Assembly: GCA_029449235.1 (NCBI GenBank)
Contig: JANATG010000010.1
Location: forward strand, 1 to 64,000
Direction: 5' to 3'
Origin: Linnemannia schmuckeri
Lineage: Eukaryota; Mortierellomycota; Mortierellomycetes; Mortierellales; Mortierellaceae
Length of the DNA stretch: 64,000 bases
The notes under the pieces are model-generated. The model ran no database searches and was not told the origin of the DNA. It saw only the letters and a list, made by a program, of their open reading frames with translations. Below, piece after piece: positions 9,340-18,682 of this stretch (positions are counted from its first letter, which is position 1; each line of letters begins with the position of its first letter). Made by a program: the position numbers and the translations under genes.

Positions 9340-12300
9340 CCTTCCCCTAATAAAAAAAGAAGCCCATGTTCCTGGCAGTACTTGTGGAGAATAATGGGTG
9401 AGTTGGTTAAAGCCTTGAGTGGCTCCCAGGTAGAGTCTTTGGCCGCGTCATAACCCGCCCACTTGACAAGGAACTCCGTCCTTCTTCGTCTTGATCTGTG
9501 TGCTAAGATGGCCTCAACCTCGTACTCGACTTCGCCATTAACAACCTCGGGCTTAGGAGGTGGCAGGGAGCGTCGACCGAGAGATTCTGGTGATGGAATA
9601 TAGGGCTTGAATCGGTCGACGTGAAAGACATCATGAATGCGCATGGTGGGTGGGAGCTCGACCTGAAAGGAAACTGGTGAGCGTTGCTGAAGAAGCGTGA
9701 AAGGGCCAAAAAAGCGAGCTTGAAGGGAAGCAGCAGGGCGGGTGGAATCGTAGGCCGTGGTGATGTGCTCGGTGCTGAGTAAAACTTGATCGCCAACTTT
9801 ATAGGAGTGAGGTCGTCGATGAGCATCGGCGTGCTTGATCTGTTGAGCTTGAGCCTCAAGAAGGCTCTCGCGAGCAATTGTAAGGGCAGACTGTTGTGCG
9901 GAGATAAAGGAGTCAAAGTCCAGTGAGGATGAGAAGGATGAGGAGGACGGGGTGACGGGAGCGAGGAGGGAGGCAGGTACTCGAGGATGAAATCCGTGGT
10001 TCAAAAAGAAGGGTGAGACACCAGTGGAGGAGTGAACTGCGTTGTTGTATGCAAATTCGGCCGCCGACAGATACAGGTCCCAGTCGTCTTGCTTATGATT
10101 GACTAAGCCGCGCAGCATTGTCTTTAGAGTCTGAATCGCTCTCTCGGATTGGCCATCAGTCTGGGGGTGGAAGGACGAGGACATGGCAAGCTTGGTGCCT
10201 AGACGCTCCTGTAGACGACGCCAGAAGGTGCTGGTGAATTTGGTATCCCGATCCGAGACGATGGTGCTAGGCATTCCATGTAGACGGAAGACGTTGCTGA
10301 AAAAACAGTTGGCAACCTCAACAGCAGTATCCGTGGTTCGACTTGGTGCAAAGTGAACTTGCTTGGACAGCTTGTCCACAAAAACGGTGATGGCGTCAAA
10401 CTTGCGAGCTGTCATAGGAAGTTTGACAACAAAGTCCATCGACACAGTGTCCCAGCGTTGCTCGGGGATCTCTAGGGGGCGGAGTAGTCCAGCAGGAAGA
10501 CGTCGTACCGCCTTGTTGCGTTGACAGCTTGAGCAGGACTCAATATATTGACGGGTATCAACAGACATCCGAGGCCAGAAGGCAAAACGACGCAAGGCGG
10601 CGTAGGTTTTGTCAAAACCTAAATGGCCCGCTATTGCAGCGTCGTGTACGTCATGAAGGAGGAGAGAATGCAGGTCAGAGGACTTTGGTATACAAAGCAA
10701 CGAGTCACTACGTCGTTTAACATAAAGCAACCCATTGTGCAAAAAATAAGATGCTGGTGACTTCCCTCCGAGGCAGCTTTGATAGATGGAAGCAAGGCGA
10801 GCATCCTCTTGATATCCATCTATCAGGCGCTGCCTCAAACCTGAGTCGGACTGAAGGTCAAGGGCATTGATCGACATGGGTGCCGGTGGCGGGTCTTGAT
10901 AATCCGGTCGCCGAGAGAGGGCATCAGGAACGACATTATCAACACCTCGCTTGAACTTGAAGTCAAAGTCATATTCCTGTAACAGTTCCATCCACCTTGC
11001 TTGTCGCCGGGTCAGTTTTGGTTGGGTGGGGAAGTGTCTAAGGGTGTCATGGTCTGTATATACAATAAAATGGGACCCGTCCAAGTAGTATCTCCAAGTC
11101 TTCAGGGCGTGGACGACAGCAAGTAGCTCTTGTTCATGGGTTGGGTAATTTTTCTCAGCTGAGTTCAACTTCCGTGAGGTGAAGGCGACCGGACGAGATA
11201 CGCCATTGCTGTCCGTCTGGAAGAGCACCGCGCCAACAGCAAAGCCAGAGGCATCGGTCTCAACGGTCGATCGTAGGTTTGGATCAAAGATGCGCAAGAC
11301 CGGGGCAGTGCTGATGGCATTCTTGAGCGCAAGAAAAGCGGACTCGGTGGTGTCATCCCAGACGAACTGTCGACCTTCACCTAGTAGCGATGTAAGAGGA
11401 AGGGCGATGTCAGCAAAGTTTTTTATATACTGTTGATAAAATTGTGCCAACCCAATGAACTGCTGAACGTCCTTTTGCTTTCTTGGGCAAGGCCACTCGC
11501 GGATGGCGCGAACAAGACCAGCGTTGGTGTGGAGACCATTCTTGGAGATGACATGACCCAGGAACTCGGTTTCTTCTTGCATAAAGGAGCACTTGCTCAA
11601 TTTCACATAGAGACCATGCTTGCGGAGGAGGGTGAGGACACTGCGGATATGGCGGAGGTGTTCGGCCTTAGTCTTTGAATAAATCAGGATATCATCTAAA
11701 TAGACAACTACCCACTTGTCGAGAACCGGATCGAGGACCTTGAGCATCATATTGGAGAATGACGCGGGTGCATTTGTAAGGCCAAAAGGGACGACATTGA
11801 ACTCAAAGTGACCGTACCTGCAGCGAAAGGCGGTCTTGTGAGTATGAGGTTCATAGATACGCTGCTGGTGGTACCCTGAGATCAAGTCCAACTTGGTGAA
11901 ATACTGGGCCCCACGAAAGCGGTCGATCAATTCGTCAATCCTGGGCAGAGGGTGGCGGTTCTTTCTGGTGATACGGTTGAGGCCACGGTAGTCCACACAC
12001 ATACGAAGAGAACCGTCAGCCTTTTTGACAAAGAGGACCGGAGCACCATAGGGGGAGGTACTAGGTTTGATCAGTTTCTTGGCAAGTAGATCGTCGAGTT
12101 GCTTTTTGAGTTCGTCCAACTCGGCAATGGAAAGTCGAATAACAGGTTTGAAAGGTGGATCGGCAGTAGGGTCCGTTTCAATGCGCATAGCATCTCCACG
12201 GTCCGGAGGGAGACCAGAGGGAAGGGCGGTGGGAAAGACGTCCGGGAATTCGTCGTGAACAATAGTATGGATGTCGGGAGGGAGAGAGGGAGGTGGTCGT

Positions 12301-13508
12301 GGGGGAATGGGGGTGATGGAAGGTTGTTCTTGGTCAGGGGTAGGTTGGTCATTGTCGGTGGTGATGTTGTCGTTGTTGTTTTTGTTGTTAGAATGAATGA
12401 GTGCAAGGTATATTTCACTGTCGGGGGTGGTTGCCTCAGTGTAAAAGTGAATGTGGGAAAGAAGAAGGCCGCGAGTGCGGTTGCTGATGGAGGAAGACTG
12501 AAAACCGGTGCAGTCCCAGTCGATGTCGATGCCATTGTGGTTGATGCGGAGGTTGTTTGTGCGCCAGTTGATGAGAGGGTTGTTTTGGGCGAGCCAGGGT
12601 TTACCCAGGAGAAGGTCGTATTTTTTCAATGGGTAGACAATGGGATTGAGGTCGGTGAAGTATTGTTGGCGATGGAGGGTGACGTTGGCGGTGTGAGCAG
12701 AAAAGGATTGTGAACCGTTGGGGAGGATGATGGGGATGGGAGATGAAGAGTGAAGAGGGATTGCGTGTTTTTTAACAAAAGAGGATGAGATCACGTTACC
12801 CTGAGCTCCACCATCAATTAGAATCCGAGCGGTGTGGCCATTAACATTGCAGACAAAAGTAAGGAGGGTTGTCTTTGCCTGTTCGACAGTAAAAGTAGAA
12901 ACACCAACTCCTTTTTTGCGCAAGCGACGGATTTTGCTCTTGGTTAAGGGCACAGACACCAAATCGGACACAGAGAGGATGGATTCAGGAACAATAGTTG
13001 GCAGATCGATTGCAGACGAAGACATAGGCACAGACACCGAGGCAGGTACGGAATCAGGTACAGACAAGATGGATGTGGGGGCTAGAGAGGGAGGAGACAC
13101 AGATGGGTCCAGGTCCATTGTATTTGTCAATCCATCCCCCTCTTGAGAAGGGACAATGGGAGAGGCGTATACAGTAGGCAAAACAGCCATAACAGGGGGG
13201 GGGATCGGAGGTAGAGGGTCAACAAGTGTATTGGTAATTGAAGATGAAGGAGGAGCAAGGTCTTTGGGCAGAGAGTGCTTTTTATTTGGAAAAGAAAAAG
13301 AAGAAAACTTATCTGAAGAAAAACGCTTACTCCTCTGATCCAGAGGAAAAGAGGAGGGAGCAGCAGCAACTAGAACCTGGACTTTTTCTAGTTGCTGTTG
13401 GCTTTTCCCGACTGAGTCTGGGAAGAAGCCTGGGCGGGAGCAGGGGTGGCGGTGACCTCGACGTTGTTGAACTGGCGAGGCTGCTGTGTGCTTGGGAAGG
13501 TACGACAC
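9324..13508 (-). CDS. Element B pol polyprotein, full length
   Basis: This is an uninterrupted pol of up to 1394 codons in the -1 frame relative to gag. Domains in order: S/P-rich linker, protease (LIDGGAQGNVI), RT (MCVDYRGLNRITRKN, YLDDILIYS), RNase H (ETDASGF, QELLAV, YTDHDTL), integrase with zinc domain (CSSCQRNK) and DDE triad (MDF, SDRDTKF, HPQTDGQSER), and a terminal chromodomain (YEVEAILAHRSRRR, VKWAGYDAAKDSTWEP). The chromodomain, which in chromoviruses recognises modified histones and steers integration, places it in that clade. The frame reads through the polypurine tract and stops 16 bases inside the 3' LTR. Only a few residues differ from element A. The protease has DGG where DSG or DTG is usual. 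Confidence 0.93.
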   Translation of the reverse strand: MSYLPKHTAASPVQQRRGHRHPCSRPGFFPDSVGKSQQQLEKVQVLVAAAPSSFPLDQRSKRFSSDKFSSFSFPNKKHSLPKDLAPPSSSITNTLVDPLPPIPPPVMAVLPTVYASPIVPSQEGDGLTNTMDLDPSVSPPSLAPTSILSVPDSVPASVSVPMSSSAIDLPTIVPESILSVSDLVSVPLTKSKIRRLRKKGVGVSTFTVEQAKTTLLTFVCNVNGHTARILIDGGAQGNVISSSFVKKHAIPLHSSSPIPIILPNGSQSFSAHTANVTLHRQQYFTDLNPIVYPLKKYDLLLGKPWLAQNNPLINWRTNNLRINHNGIDIDWDCTGFQSSSISNRTRGLLLSHIHFYTEATTPDSEIYLALIHSNNKNNNDNITTDNDQPTPDQEQPSITPIPPRPPPSLPPDIHTIVHDEFPDVFPTALPSGLPPDRGDAMRIETDPTADPPFKPVIRLSIAELDELKKQLDDLLAKKLIKPSTSPYGAPVLFVKKADGSLRMCVDYRGLNRITRKNRHPLPRIDELIDRFRGAQYFTKLDLISGYHQQRIYEPHTHKTAFRCRYGHFEFNVVPFGLTNAPASFSNMMLKVLDPVLDKWVVVYLDDILIYSKTKAEHLRHIRSVLTLLRKHGLYVKLSKCSFMQEETEFLGHVISKNGLHTNAGLVRAIREWPCPRKQKDVQQFIGLAQFYQQYIKNFADIALPLTSLLGEGRQFVWDDTTESAFLALKNAISTAPVLRIFDPNLRSTVETDASGFAVGAVLFQTDSNGVSRPVAFTSRKLNSAEKNYPTHEQELLAVVHALKTWRYYLDGSHFIVYTDHDTLRHFPTQPKLTRRQARWMELLQEYDFDFKFKRGVDNVVPDALSRRPDYQDPPPAPMSINALDLQSDSGLRQRLIDGYQEDARLASIYQSCLGGKSPASYFLHNGLLYVKRRSDSLLCIPKSSDLHSLLLHDVHDAAIAGHLGFDKTYAALRRFAFWPRMSVDTRQYIESCSSCQRNKAVRRLPAGLLRPLEIPEQRWDTVSMDFVVKLPMTARKFDAITVFVDKLSKQVHFAPSRTTDTAVEVANCFFSNVFRLHGMPSTIVSDRDTKFTSTFWRRLQERLGTKLAMSSSFHPQTDGQSERAIQTLKTMLRGLVNHKQDDWDLYLSAAEFAYNNAVHSSTGVSPFFLNHGFHPRVPASLLAPVTPSSSSFSSSLDFDSFISAQQSALTIARESLLEAQAQQIKHADAHRRPHSYKVGDQVLLSTEHITTAYDSTRPAASLQARFFGPFTLLQQRSPVSFQVELPPTMRIHDVFHVDRFKPYIPSPESLGRRSLPPPKPEVVNGEVEYEVEAILAHRSRRRRTEFLVKWAGYDAAKDSTWEPLKALTNSPIILHKYCQEHGLLFLLGEGVTGS

Positions 13509-14404
13509 TGGCTTGCCATATGGCCGATCTTACGACAGCGGAAGCACCCCTTCTTGGCGATAAGATAAGCTTTGTCTTCAGGGGTGAGTTTGGGAGGGCG
13601 AGGGGTGTTGTTGGTGTTGCCGTTGTTGCGAGACAAATAGTTGACTTGAGTGGTAAGGTTGTTGATGGCAACATGGAGATTGTCGATATCCATAGCATTA
13701 GTATCGTGCTTGGGCGCAATGGTGGGGCCGTTAGGATAGAGGATCGAGTGAATTAAGCTGGCTTGGGTGATGGCAGATTCCAAGGTGGCACACTGTCGCA
13801 GCTTGACCTCTTTGCTGGTGTCACGCTCAAGACCCTTGATATACCAATGTAGAGCGGTACCTTTGTCGAGGGTAGGAACACGGCGGAGCAGACGACGAAA
13901 TTCATGAGTGTAAAGAGCAACCGATCGTTTACCCTGTTGGAGTGACTCAAGAGCCTCACGGGCAGCAGCGACGGCATTGGGAGGAGTGTGGAAAGTGAGA
14001 AAATCGGTCTCGAAGTCGTTCCAGGGAGTGTGGATAGTCAGGCCAGAGGAGCGCCACCATGATTTGGCATCATCAATTAGGTTGAGGGCGGTATACTGAA
14101 CCCATTCAGCCAAGCCCAATTTAACAACTGTATAATACTCCTTTTGGTTGTCAATGAAGTTGATGCATGCATCAGCATCAATCGCGCCAGAGTAGGGAGC
14201 GGGTCGCTGGGGCTTGAGGACTTGGGCCAGGGTGCGGGCAAGATCACGGCGGTCCGCCTCAAGCTCTCGTTCGGTGGGTTCGACTGGGGCAGACGCTGGT
14301 GCGGGGGTGGGCGTAGCAACTGGCATGGCCTCAAAGAATTGACGAATAGCAATTTGTCTTTCGACTGAGATGCCTTCAAAAAGGGAGTCAAGTGTATCCG
14401 ACAT
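13388..14404 (-). CDS. Element B gag polyprotein
   Basis: This is the near-identical twin of the element A gag (for example STQQPRQ against SIQQPRQ near the C-terminus). It has a capsid region (WVQYTALNLIDDAKSWW) followed by the CCHC knuckle CFRCRKIGHMASQC. The start is chosen at 14404 (MSDTLDSLFEG) for the same reason as in A. The last 120 bases overlap pol in the -1 frame, with the slippery heptamer at 13403-13409. Confidence 0.9.
   Translation of the reverse strand: MSDTLDSLFEGISVERQIAIRQFFEAMPVATPTPAPASAPVEPTERELEADRRDLARTLAQVLKPQRPAPYSGAIDADACINFIDNQKEYYTVVKLGLAEWVQYTALNLIDDAKSWWRSSGLTIHTPWNDFETDFLTFHTPPNAVAAAREALESLQQGKRSVALYTHEFRRLLRRVPTLDKGTALHWYIKGLERDTSKEVKLRQCATLESAITQASLIHSILYPNGPTIAPKHDTNAMDIDNLHVAINNLTTQVNYLSRNNGNTNNTPRPPKLTPEDKAYLIAKKGCFRCRKIGHMASQCRTFPSTQQPRQFNNVEVTATPAPAQASSQTQSGKANSN
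13403..13409 (-). promoter_or_regulatory. Putative -1 ribosomal frameshift site, element B
   Basis: The minus strand reads G GGA AAA in gag phase within TCG GGA AAA GCC, identical to element A. Confidence 0.7.
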
Positions 14405-14545
14405 AAGGTGGAGTTGGGGGGAGGGAAAAAAAAAAAATAAAAAAATCAAACTTTAAAAGTGGAGTCAAGAAGGGGAAGAAAGTGTGCTAGAAAGAAGAAA
14501 AAACAAGAAAAGGGCAAGAATACAGCAGAGGGGGGATTGAAGTTA

Positions 14546-14557
14546 TCTTTGCTACCA
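14546..14557 (-). other. Element B primer-binding site
   Basis: TGGTAGCAAAGA on the minus strand follows the 5' LTR directly. It is identical to element A. Confidence 0.75.
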
Positions 14558-14819
14558 TGTAATAGGAGCAGAGCAAGGGACAAGAGGCAAGGGTAATAAC
14601 AAGGGAAAGAGACAAGGGGATGTAGGGACAAGAGGAAAGGGCAAGAAGGAAATGAGGTTTATTGTACAGAAGGGAAAGGGTATTTATATGTCTATGGGGA
14701 ATGAGGGCGAAGCAATACTAAGCAGGGGTAATATGTGTAAGACAGACACACAAGATATTAATAAGGTAATTAAGGAACAAGGCTGCCAAAAGCAGGAGGC
14801 AATCTACGATCCTGTTACA
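14558..14819 (-). repeat. Element B 5' LTR (262 bp)
   Basis: This is the inverted LTR copy identical to 9078-9339, with TATAAATA and AATAAA inside. Its outer edge touches the duplicated target bases ACCCG at 14820-14824. Confidence 0.94.
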
Positions 14820-16052
14820 ACCCGTCAATATATTAAGTCCTGCTCAAGCTGTCAACGCAACAAGGCGGTACGACGTCTTCCTGCTGGACTACTCCGCCCC
14901 CTAGAGATCCCCGAGCAACGCTGGGACACTGTGTCGATGGACTTTGTTGTCAAACTTCCTATGACAGCTCGCAAGTTTGACGCCATCACCGTTTTTGTGG
15001 ACAAGCTGTCCAAGCAAGTTCACTTTGCACCAAGTCGAACCACGGATACTGCTGTTGAGGTTGCCAACTGTTTTTTCAGCAACGTCTTCCGTCTACATGG
15101 AATGCCTAGCACCATCGTCTCGGATCGGGATACCAAATTCACCAGCACCTTCTGGCGTCGTCTACAGGAGCGTCTAGGCACCAAGCTTGCCATGTCCTCG
15201 TCCTTCCACCCCCAGACTGATGGCCAATCCGAGAGAGCGATTCAGACTCTAAAGACGATGCTGCGCGGCTTAGTCAATCATAAGCAAGACGACTGGGACC
15301 TGTATCTGTCGGCGGCCGAATTTGCATACAACAACGCAGTTCACTCCTCCACTGGTGTCTCACCCTTCTTTTTGAACCACGGATTTCATCCTCGAGTACC
15401 TGCCTCCCTCCTCGCTCCCGTCACCCCGTCCTCCTCATCCTCCTCATCCTCACTGGACTTTGACTCCTTTATCTCCGCACAACAGTCTGCCCTTACGATT
15501 GCTCGCGAGAGCCTTCTTGAGGCTCAAGCTCAACAGATCAAGCACGCCGATGCTCATCGACGACCTCACTCCTATAAAGTTGGCGATCAAGTTTTACTCA
15601 GCACCGAGCACATCACCACGGCCTACGATTCCACCCGCCCTGCTGCTTCCCTTCAAGCTCGCTTTTTTGGCCCTTTTACGCTTCTTCAGCAACGCTCACC
15701 AGTTTCCTTTCAGGTCGAGCTCCCACCCACCATGCGCATTCATGATGTCTTTCACGTCGACCGATTCAAGCCCTATATTCCATCACCAGAATCTCTCGGT
15801 CGACGCTCCCTGCCACCTCCTGAGCCCGAGGTTGTTAATGGCGAAGTCGAGTACAAGGTTGAGGCCATCTTAGCACACAGATCAAGACGAAGAAGGACGG
15901 AGTTCCTTGTCAAGTGGGCGGGTTATGACGCGGCCAAAGACTCTACCTGGGAGCCACTCAAGGCTTTAACCAACTCACCCATTATTCTCCACAAGTACTG
16001 CCAGGAACATGGGCTTCTTTTTTTATTAGGGGAAGGTGTAACAGGATCGTAG
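14820..16052 (+). CDS. Element A pol, distal part (integrase and chromodomain)
   Basis: The frame resumes at the duplicated target and carries the rest of the integrase: zinc domain CSSCQRNK, the DDE core (MDFVVKLP, SDRDTKF, HPQTDGQSER) and the chromodomain (YKVEAILAHRSRRR, WAGYDAAKDSTWEP). It ends sixteen bases inside the 3' LTR, as in element B. Without element B the two halves are in the same frame, because B's insertion with a 5-bp duplication is the only interruption. An apparent start codon at 14652 lies in B's LTR and is not native. Confidence 0.9.
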   Translation, partial: TRQYIKSCSSCQRNKAVRRLPAGLLRPLEIPEQRWDTVSMDFVVKLPMTARKFDAITVFVDKLSKQVHFAPSRTTDTAVEVANCFFSNVFRLHGMPSTIVSDRDTKFTSTFWRRLQERLGTKLAMSSSFHPQTDGQSERAIQTLKTMLRGLVNHKQDDWDLYLSAAEFAYNNAVHSSTGVSPFFLNHGFHPRVPASLLAPVTPSSSSSSSSLDFDSFISAQQSALTIARESLLEAQAQQIKHADAHRRPHSYKVGDQVLLSTEHITTAYDSTRPAASLQARFFGPFTLLQQRSPVSFQVELPPTMRIHDVFHVDRFKPYIPSPESLGRRSLPPPEPEVVNGEVEYKVEAILAHRSRRRRTEFLVKWAGYDAAKDSTWEPLKALTNSPIILHKYCQEHGLLFLLGEGVTGS

Positions 16053-16297
16053 ATTGCCTCCTGCTTTTGGCAGCCTTGTTCCTTAATTACCTTATTAATA
16101 TCTTGTGTGTCTGTCTTACACATATTACCCCTGCTTAGTATTGCTTCGCCCTCATTCCCCATAGACATATAAATACCCTTTCCCTTCTGTACAATAAACC
16201 TCATTCCTTCTTGCCCTTTCCTCTTGTCCCTACATCCCCTTGTCTCTTTCCCTTGTTATTACCCTTGCCTCTTGTCCCTTGCTCTGCTCCTATTACA
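16037..16297 (+). repeat. Element A 3' LTR (261 bp)
   Basis: This LTR follows the polypurine tract TTAGGGGAAGG and ends at ATTACA before the duplicated CATCC. It differs from the 5' LTR at two positions, both T/C. Confidence 0.92.
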
Positions 16298-18682
16298 CAT
16301 CCACCGAGCCTGGCAACGTGTGAGCTTGGGTTGTGTAGGGAAGTGTTGGAGGGTGGCATGGTCGGTGTAAACAATAAAATGAGAGCCATCCAAGTAGAAT
16401 CTCCAGGTCTTGAGCGCGTGGACAACAGCAAGTAATTTCTGCTCATGGGTTGGGTAGTTGCGCTCGGCCGAGTTAAGTTTGCGGGAGGTGAAGGCGACGG
16501 GGCGTGATACTCCATGCTCGTCGGTCTGAAAGAGGACAGCACCGAGGGCAAATCCAGAGGCATCAGTTTCGACGGTGGTGAGTAGGTCAGGGTCGAAGAT
16601 TCTAAGCACGGGTGCTTTACTGATCGCCTCCTTGAGAGTTGTAAACGCTACTTCCTGTTCCTGAGACCAAGAAAAAGGAGTGCCTTCACCTAGGAGAGCG
16701 GTCAATGGTAGAGCGATTTCCGCGAAGTTAGCGATATACTGATGGTAAAACTGTGCAAGGCCAACGAATTGCTGAACATCCTTCTGCTTTTGAGGTCGGG
16801 GCCATTCACGAATGGCACGGACGAGACCGGCGCTTGTATGGATGCCGTCCTTGGAGATGACGTGGCCAAGAAACTCGGTTTGTTCTTGCATAAAAGAGCA
16901 TTTGCTCAATTTGGCATAGAGACCGTGCTTGCGGAGGAGCGTCAGGACAGACCGAAGGTGTTGTAGGTGCTCGGCTTCGGTGCGGGAGTAGATGAGGATG
17001 TCGTTGAGGTAGACAACAACCCACTTGTCGAGGACAGGGTCTAATACTCGTAGCATCATATTAGAAAAGGACGCCGGTGCATTTGTTAACCCAAAAGGGA
17101 CTACGTTAAACTCAAAATGACCATAGCGACACCTAAACGCTGTTTTGTGGGTGTCCTCCTCAGCAATACGTTGTTGATGATAACCAGAGAGTAGATCCAG
17201 TTTTGTAAAGTAGCGGGCACCTCTGAAGCGGTTGATAAGCTCATCGATGCGGGGGAGGGGGTGGCGATTCTTCTTTGTAATGCGATTAAGGCCTCTATAG
17301 TCCATACACATACGCAAGGAACCATCTTTCTTTTTGACAAATAGCACCGGTGCACCATAGGGAGAAGTAGAGGGTTTGATAAAGCCTTTGCCCAGTAAGT
17401 CATCGAGTTGCTTCCTTAGTTCATCCAATTCAGCAATCGAAAGACGAATAACAGGGCGAAAGGGAGGGTCAGCAGTCGGATCGGTTTCGATCTTCATAGC
17501 ATCGCCCCTATCAGGAGGGAGACCAGAGGGGAGGGAAGAAGGAAAGACGTCGGGAAACTCCTTATGGACGATAGTATGTATTTCTGGTGAGAGGGGTGGT
17601 GAGGTTGGTTTGTCTTTGTCATTGTTGTTGTTGCTGTTTGACTTTTTAGCGATTTTAACAAGGGCGAGGTAGACGGAGTTGCCGGGTTGAGAAGCGAGTG
17701 AGTGGAAGTGAAGATGAGAGAGAAGTTTGCCTTTGGAGCGGATGGTGATGGAGTTGGCGTCGGAGCCGCGGCATCGCCAGAGGACAGTGTTGCCATTGTG
17801 AGTAAAGTGAAGGTCGTTGTTGCGCCAGTTGATGAGAGGGTTGGTGGATGTAAGCCAAGGTTTTCCAAGAATGAGGTCGTAGTTGGAGAGGGGGTAAATG
17901 AGTGCATCGAGAGTGTCGGTGTAGTTGTCGCGGTTGATGGAAAAGGTGGAGGTGGATGAGCAGAGGGAGGAGGAGCCGTCAGGAAGAATGATGGGGATGG
18001 AGGGACCAGGGTTGCGTGGGAGAGAGTGTTTTTTGCAAAAAGAAGAAGCGATCACATTGCCCTCCGCACCACAATCGATTAAAATTCGAGCAGGGGCACC
18101 AGCCACATTACCGACAAATGACAGAAGAGTACGGGAGGCTTGATCGACAGTGAATGCATGTAGGCGGACAGACTTGTATCGCAAGCGCTTGGCCCTGCGC
18201 TTGGACATAGGTTGGTCTATAGCAGCAGGAGATGAGAGTGGGTCCAGGTCCACTTCTTCTGATGGGCTCAGACCAACAGACGAGGTATCAGATACGTCGT
18301 CGGTGAGTTGCAACTCATCATTCGAGGGTACCGAGGTGGAGTGAGTGTTGGGGACAGTGGAGGTCAAATCAATGGTAGGTGAGGAGGGGGTGCGAGGCGA
18401 GGTGGGGGTGGATGAGCCAAAGTGGGAGGGTGGAGGGGGAAAGAAGGAGGGAGTGTGAGGGCTATCAGATATGGATGTGATGGTGCGAGTACAAGGTGTA
18501 GAGGGAGGAGTGTTTTTGATAGCAGAGTTTTTATTCTTGTAACTTAACTCTGGTAGAGAGACACTCCCTTTGTCCAAAGGAGGAAGGGAGGAAATGTCGA
18601 CAACCAAGTCCTGGACTAAGCCTGATCGTCGGAGGCTTTTCCCGACTCGGGGGAATCGCCCACAGCTACTTGAAAGACCCAT
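16298..18682 (-). pseudogene. Element C pol, proximal part, with substituted active sites
   Basis: This frame is -1 to gag and covers protease (LIDCGAEGNVI), RT and RNase H up to QARWM, where element A intervenes. There are no stops, but key residues have changed. The RT box is YLND instead of YLDD (Asn codon at 17003-17005). The RNase H box is QKLLAV instead of QELLAV (Lys codon at 16436-16438). CVDYRGL has become CMDYRGL. Since the aspartates of YLDD coordinate the catalytic metal, the enzyme should be inactive. Each of these changes is a G-to-A on the coding strand. Codons 3' of 16298 as read on the plus strand belong to the inserted LTR. Confidence 0.86.

Larger units (their letters stand above)
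9078..14819 (-). mobile_element. Element B: complete, recent Ty3/gypsy chromovirus
   Basis: This element has the same family and layout as A on the opposite strand. The 5' LTR is 14558-14819, the 3' LTR 9078-9339, the primer-binding site 14546-14557, and the polypurine tract about 9340-9349. The two 262-bp LTRs are identical by eye, which implies a recent insertion. The duplication ACCCG at 9073-9077 and 14820-14824 shows that it landed in the integrase region of element A. Gag and pol are both open, so this copy is the best candidate in the window for an autonomous, active element. Confidence 0.95.
4811..16297 (+). mobile_element. Element A: complete Ty3/gypsy chromovirus, split by element B
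   Basis: Both 261-bp LTRs (4811-5071 and 16037-16297) are present and differ at two positions. A primer-binding site, gag, pol and polypurine tract lie in the usual order on the plus strand. The element is flanked by the 5-bp duplication CATCC and sits inside the pol gene of element C. Element B interrupts it at 9078-14819, with ACCCG duplicated at 9073-9077 and 14820-14824. Apart from B, gag and pol read without stops, so it was probably competent when B landed in it. Confidence 0.93.

Noticed and set aside
12099..12713. 204-codon open frame on the plus strand within element B (twin at 6916-7530 minus in element A)
   Set aside because: It is antisense to the protease/linker part of pol. Its presence in both copies reflects only their near identity, and composition is Val/Gly-rich without any motif.
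14652..14819. Start of a pol-like protein with an LTR-encoded N-terminus
   Set aside because: The first 56 codons are read from the inverted LTR of element B. The genuine coding part is element A integrase resuming at 14820.
16201..16563. Short minus-strand frame overlapping element A's LTR and C's RNase H
   Set aside because: It is a chimera across the A/C junction in a frame different from C's pol.
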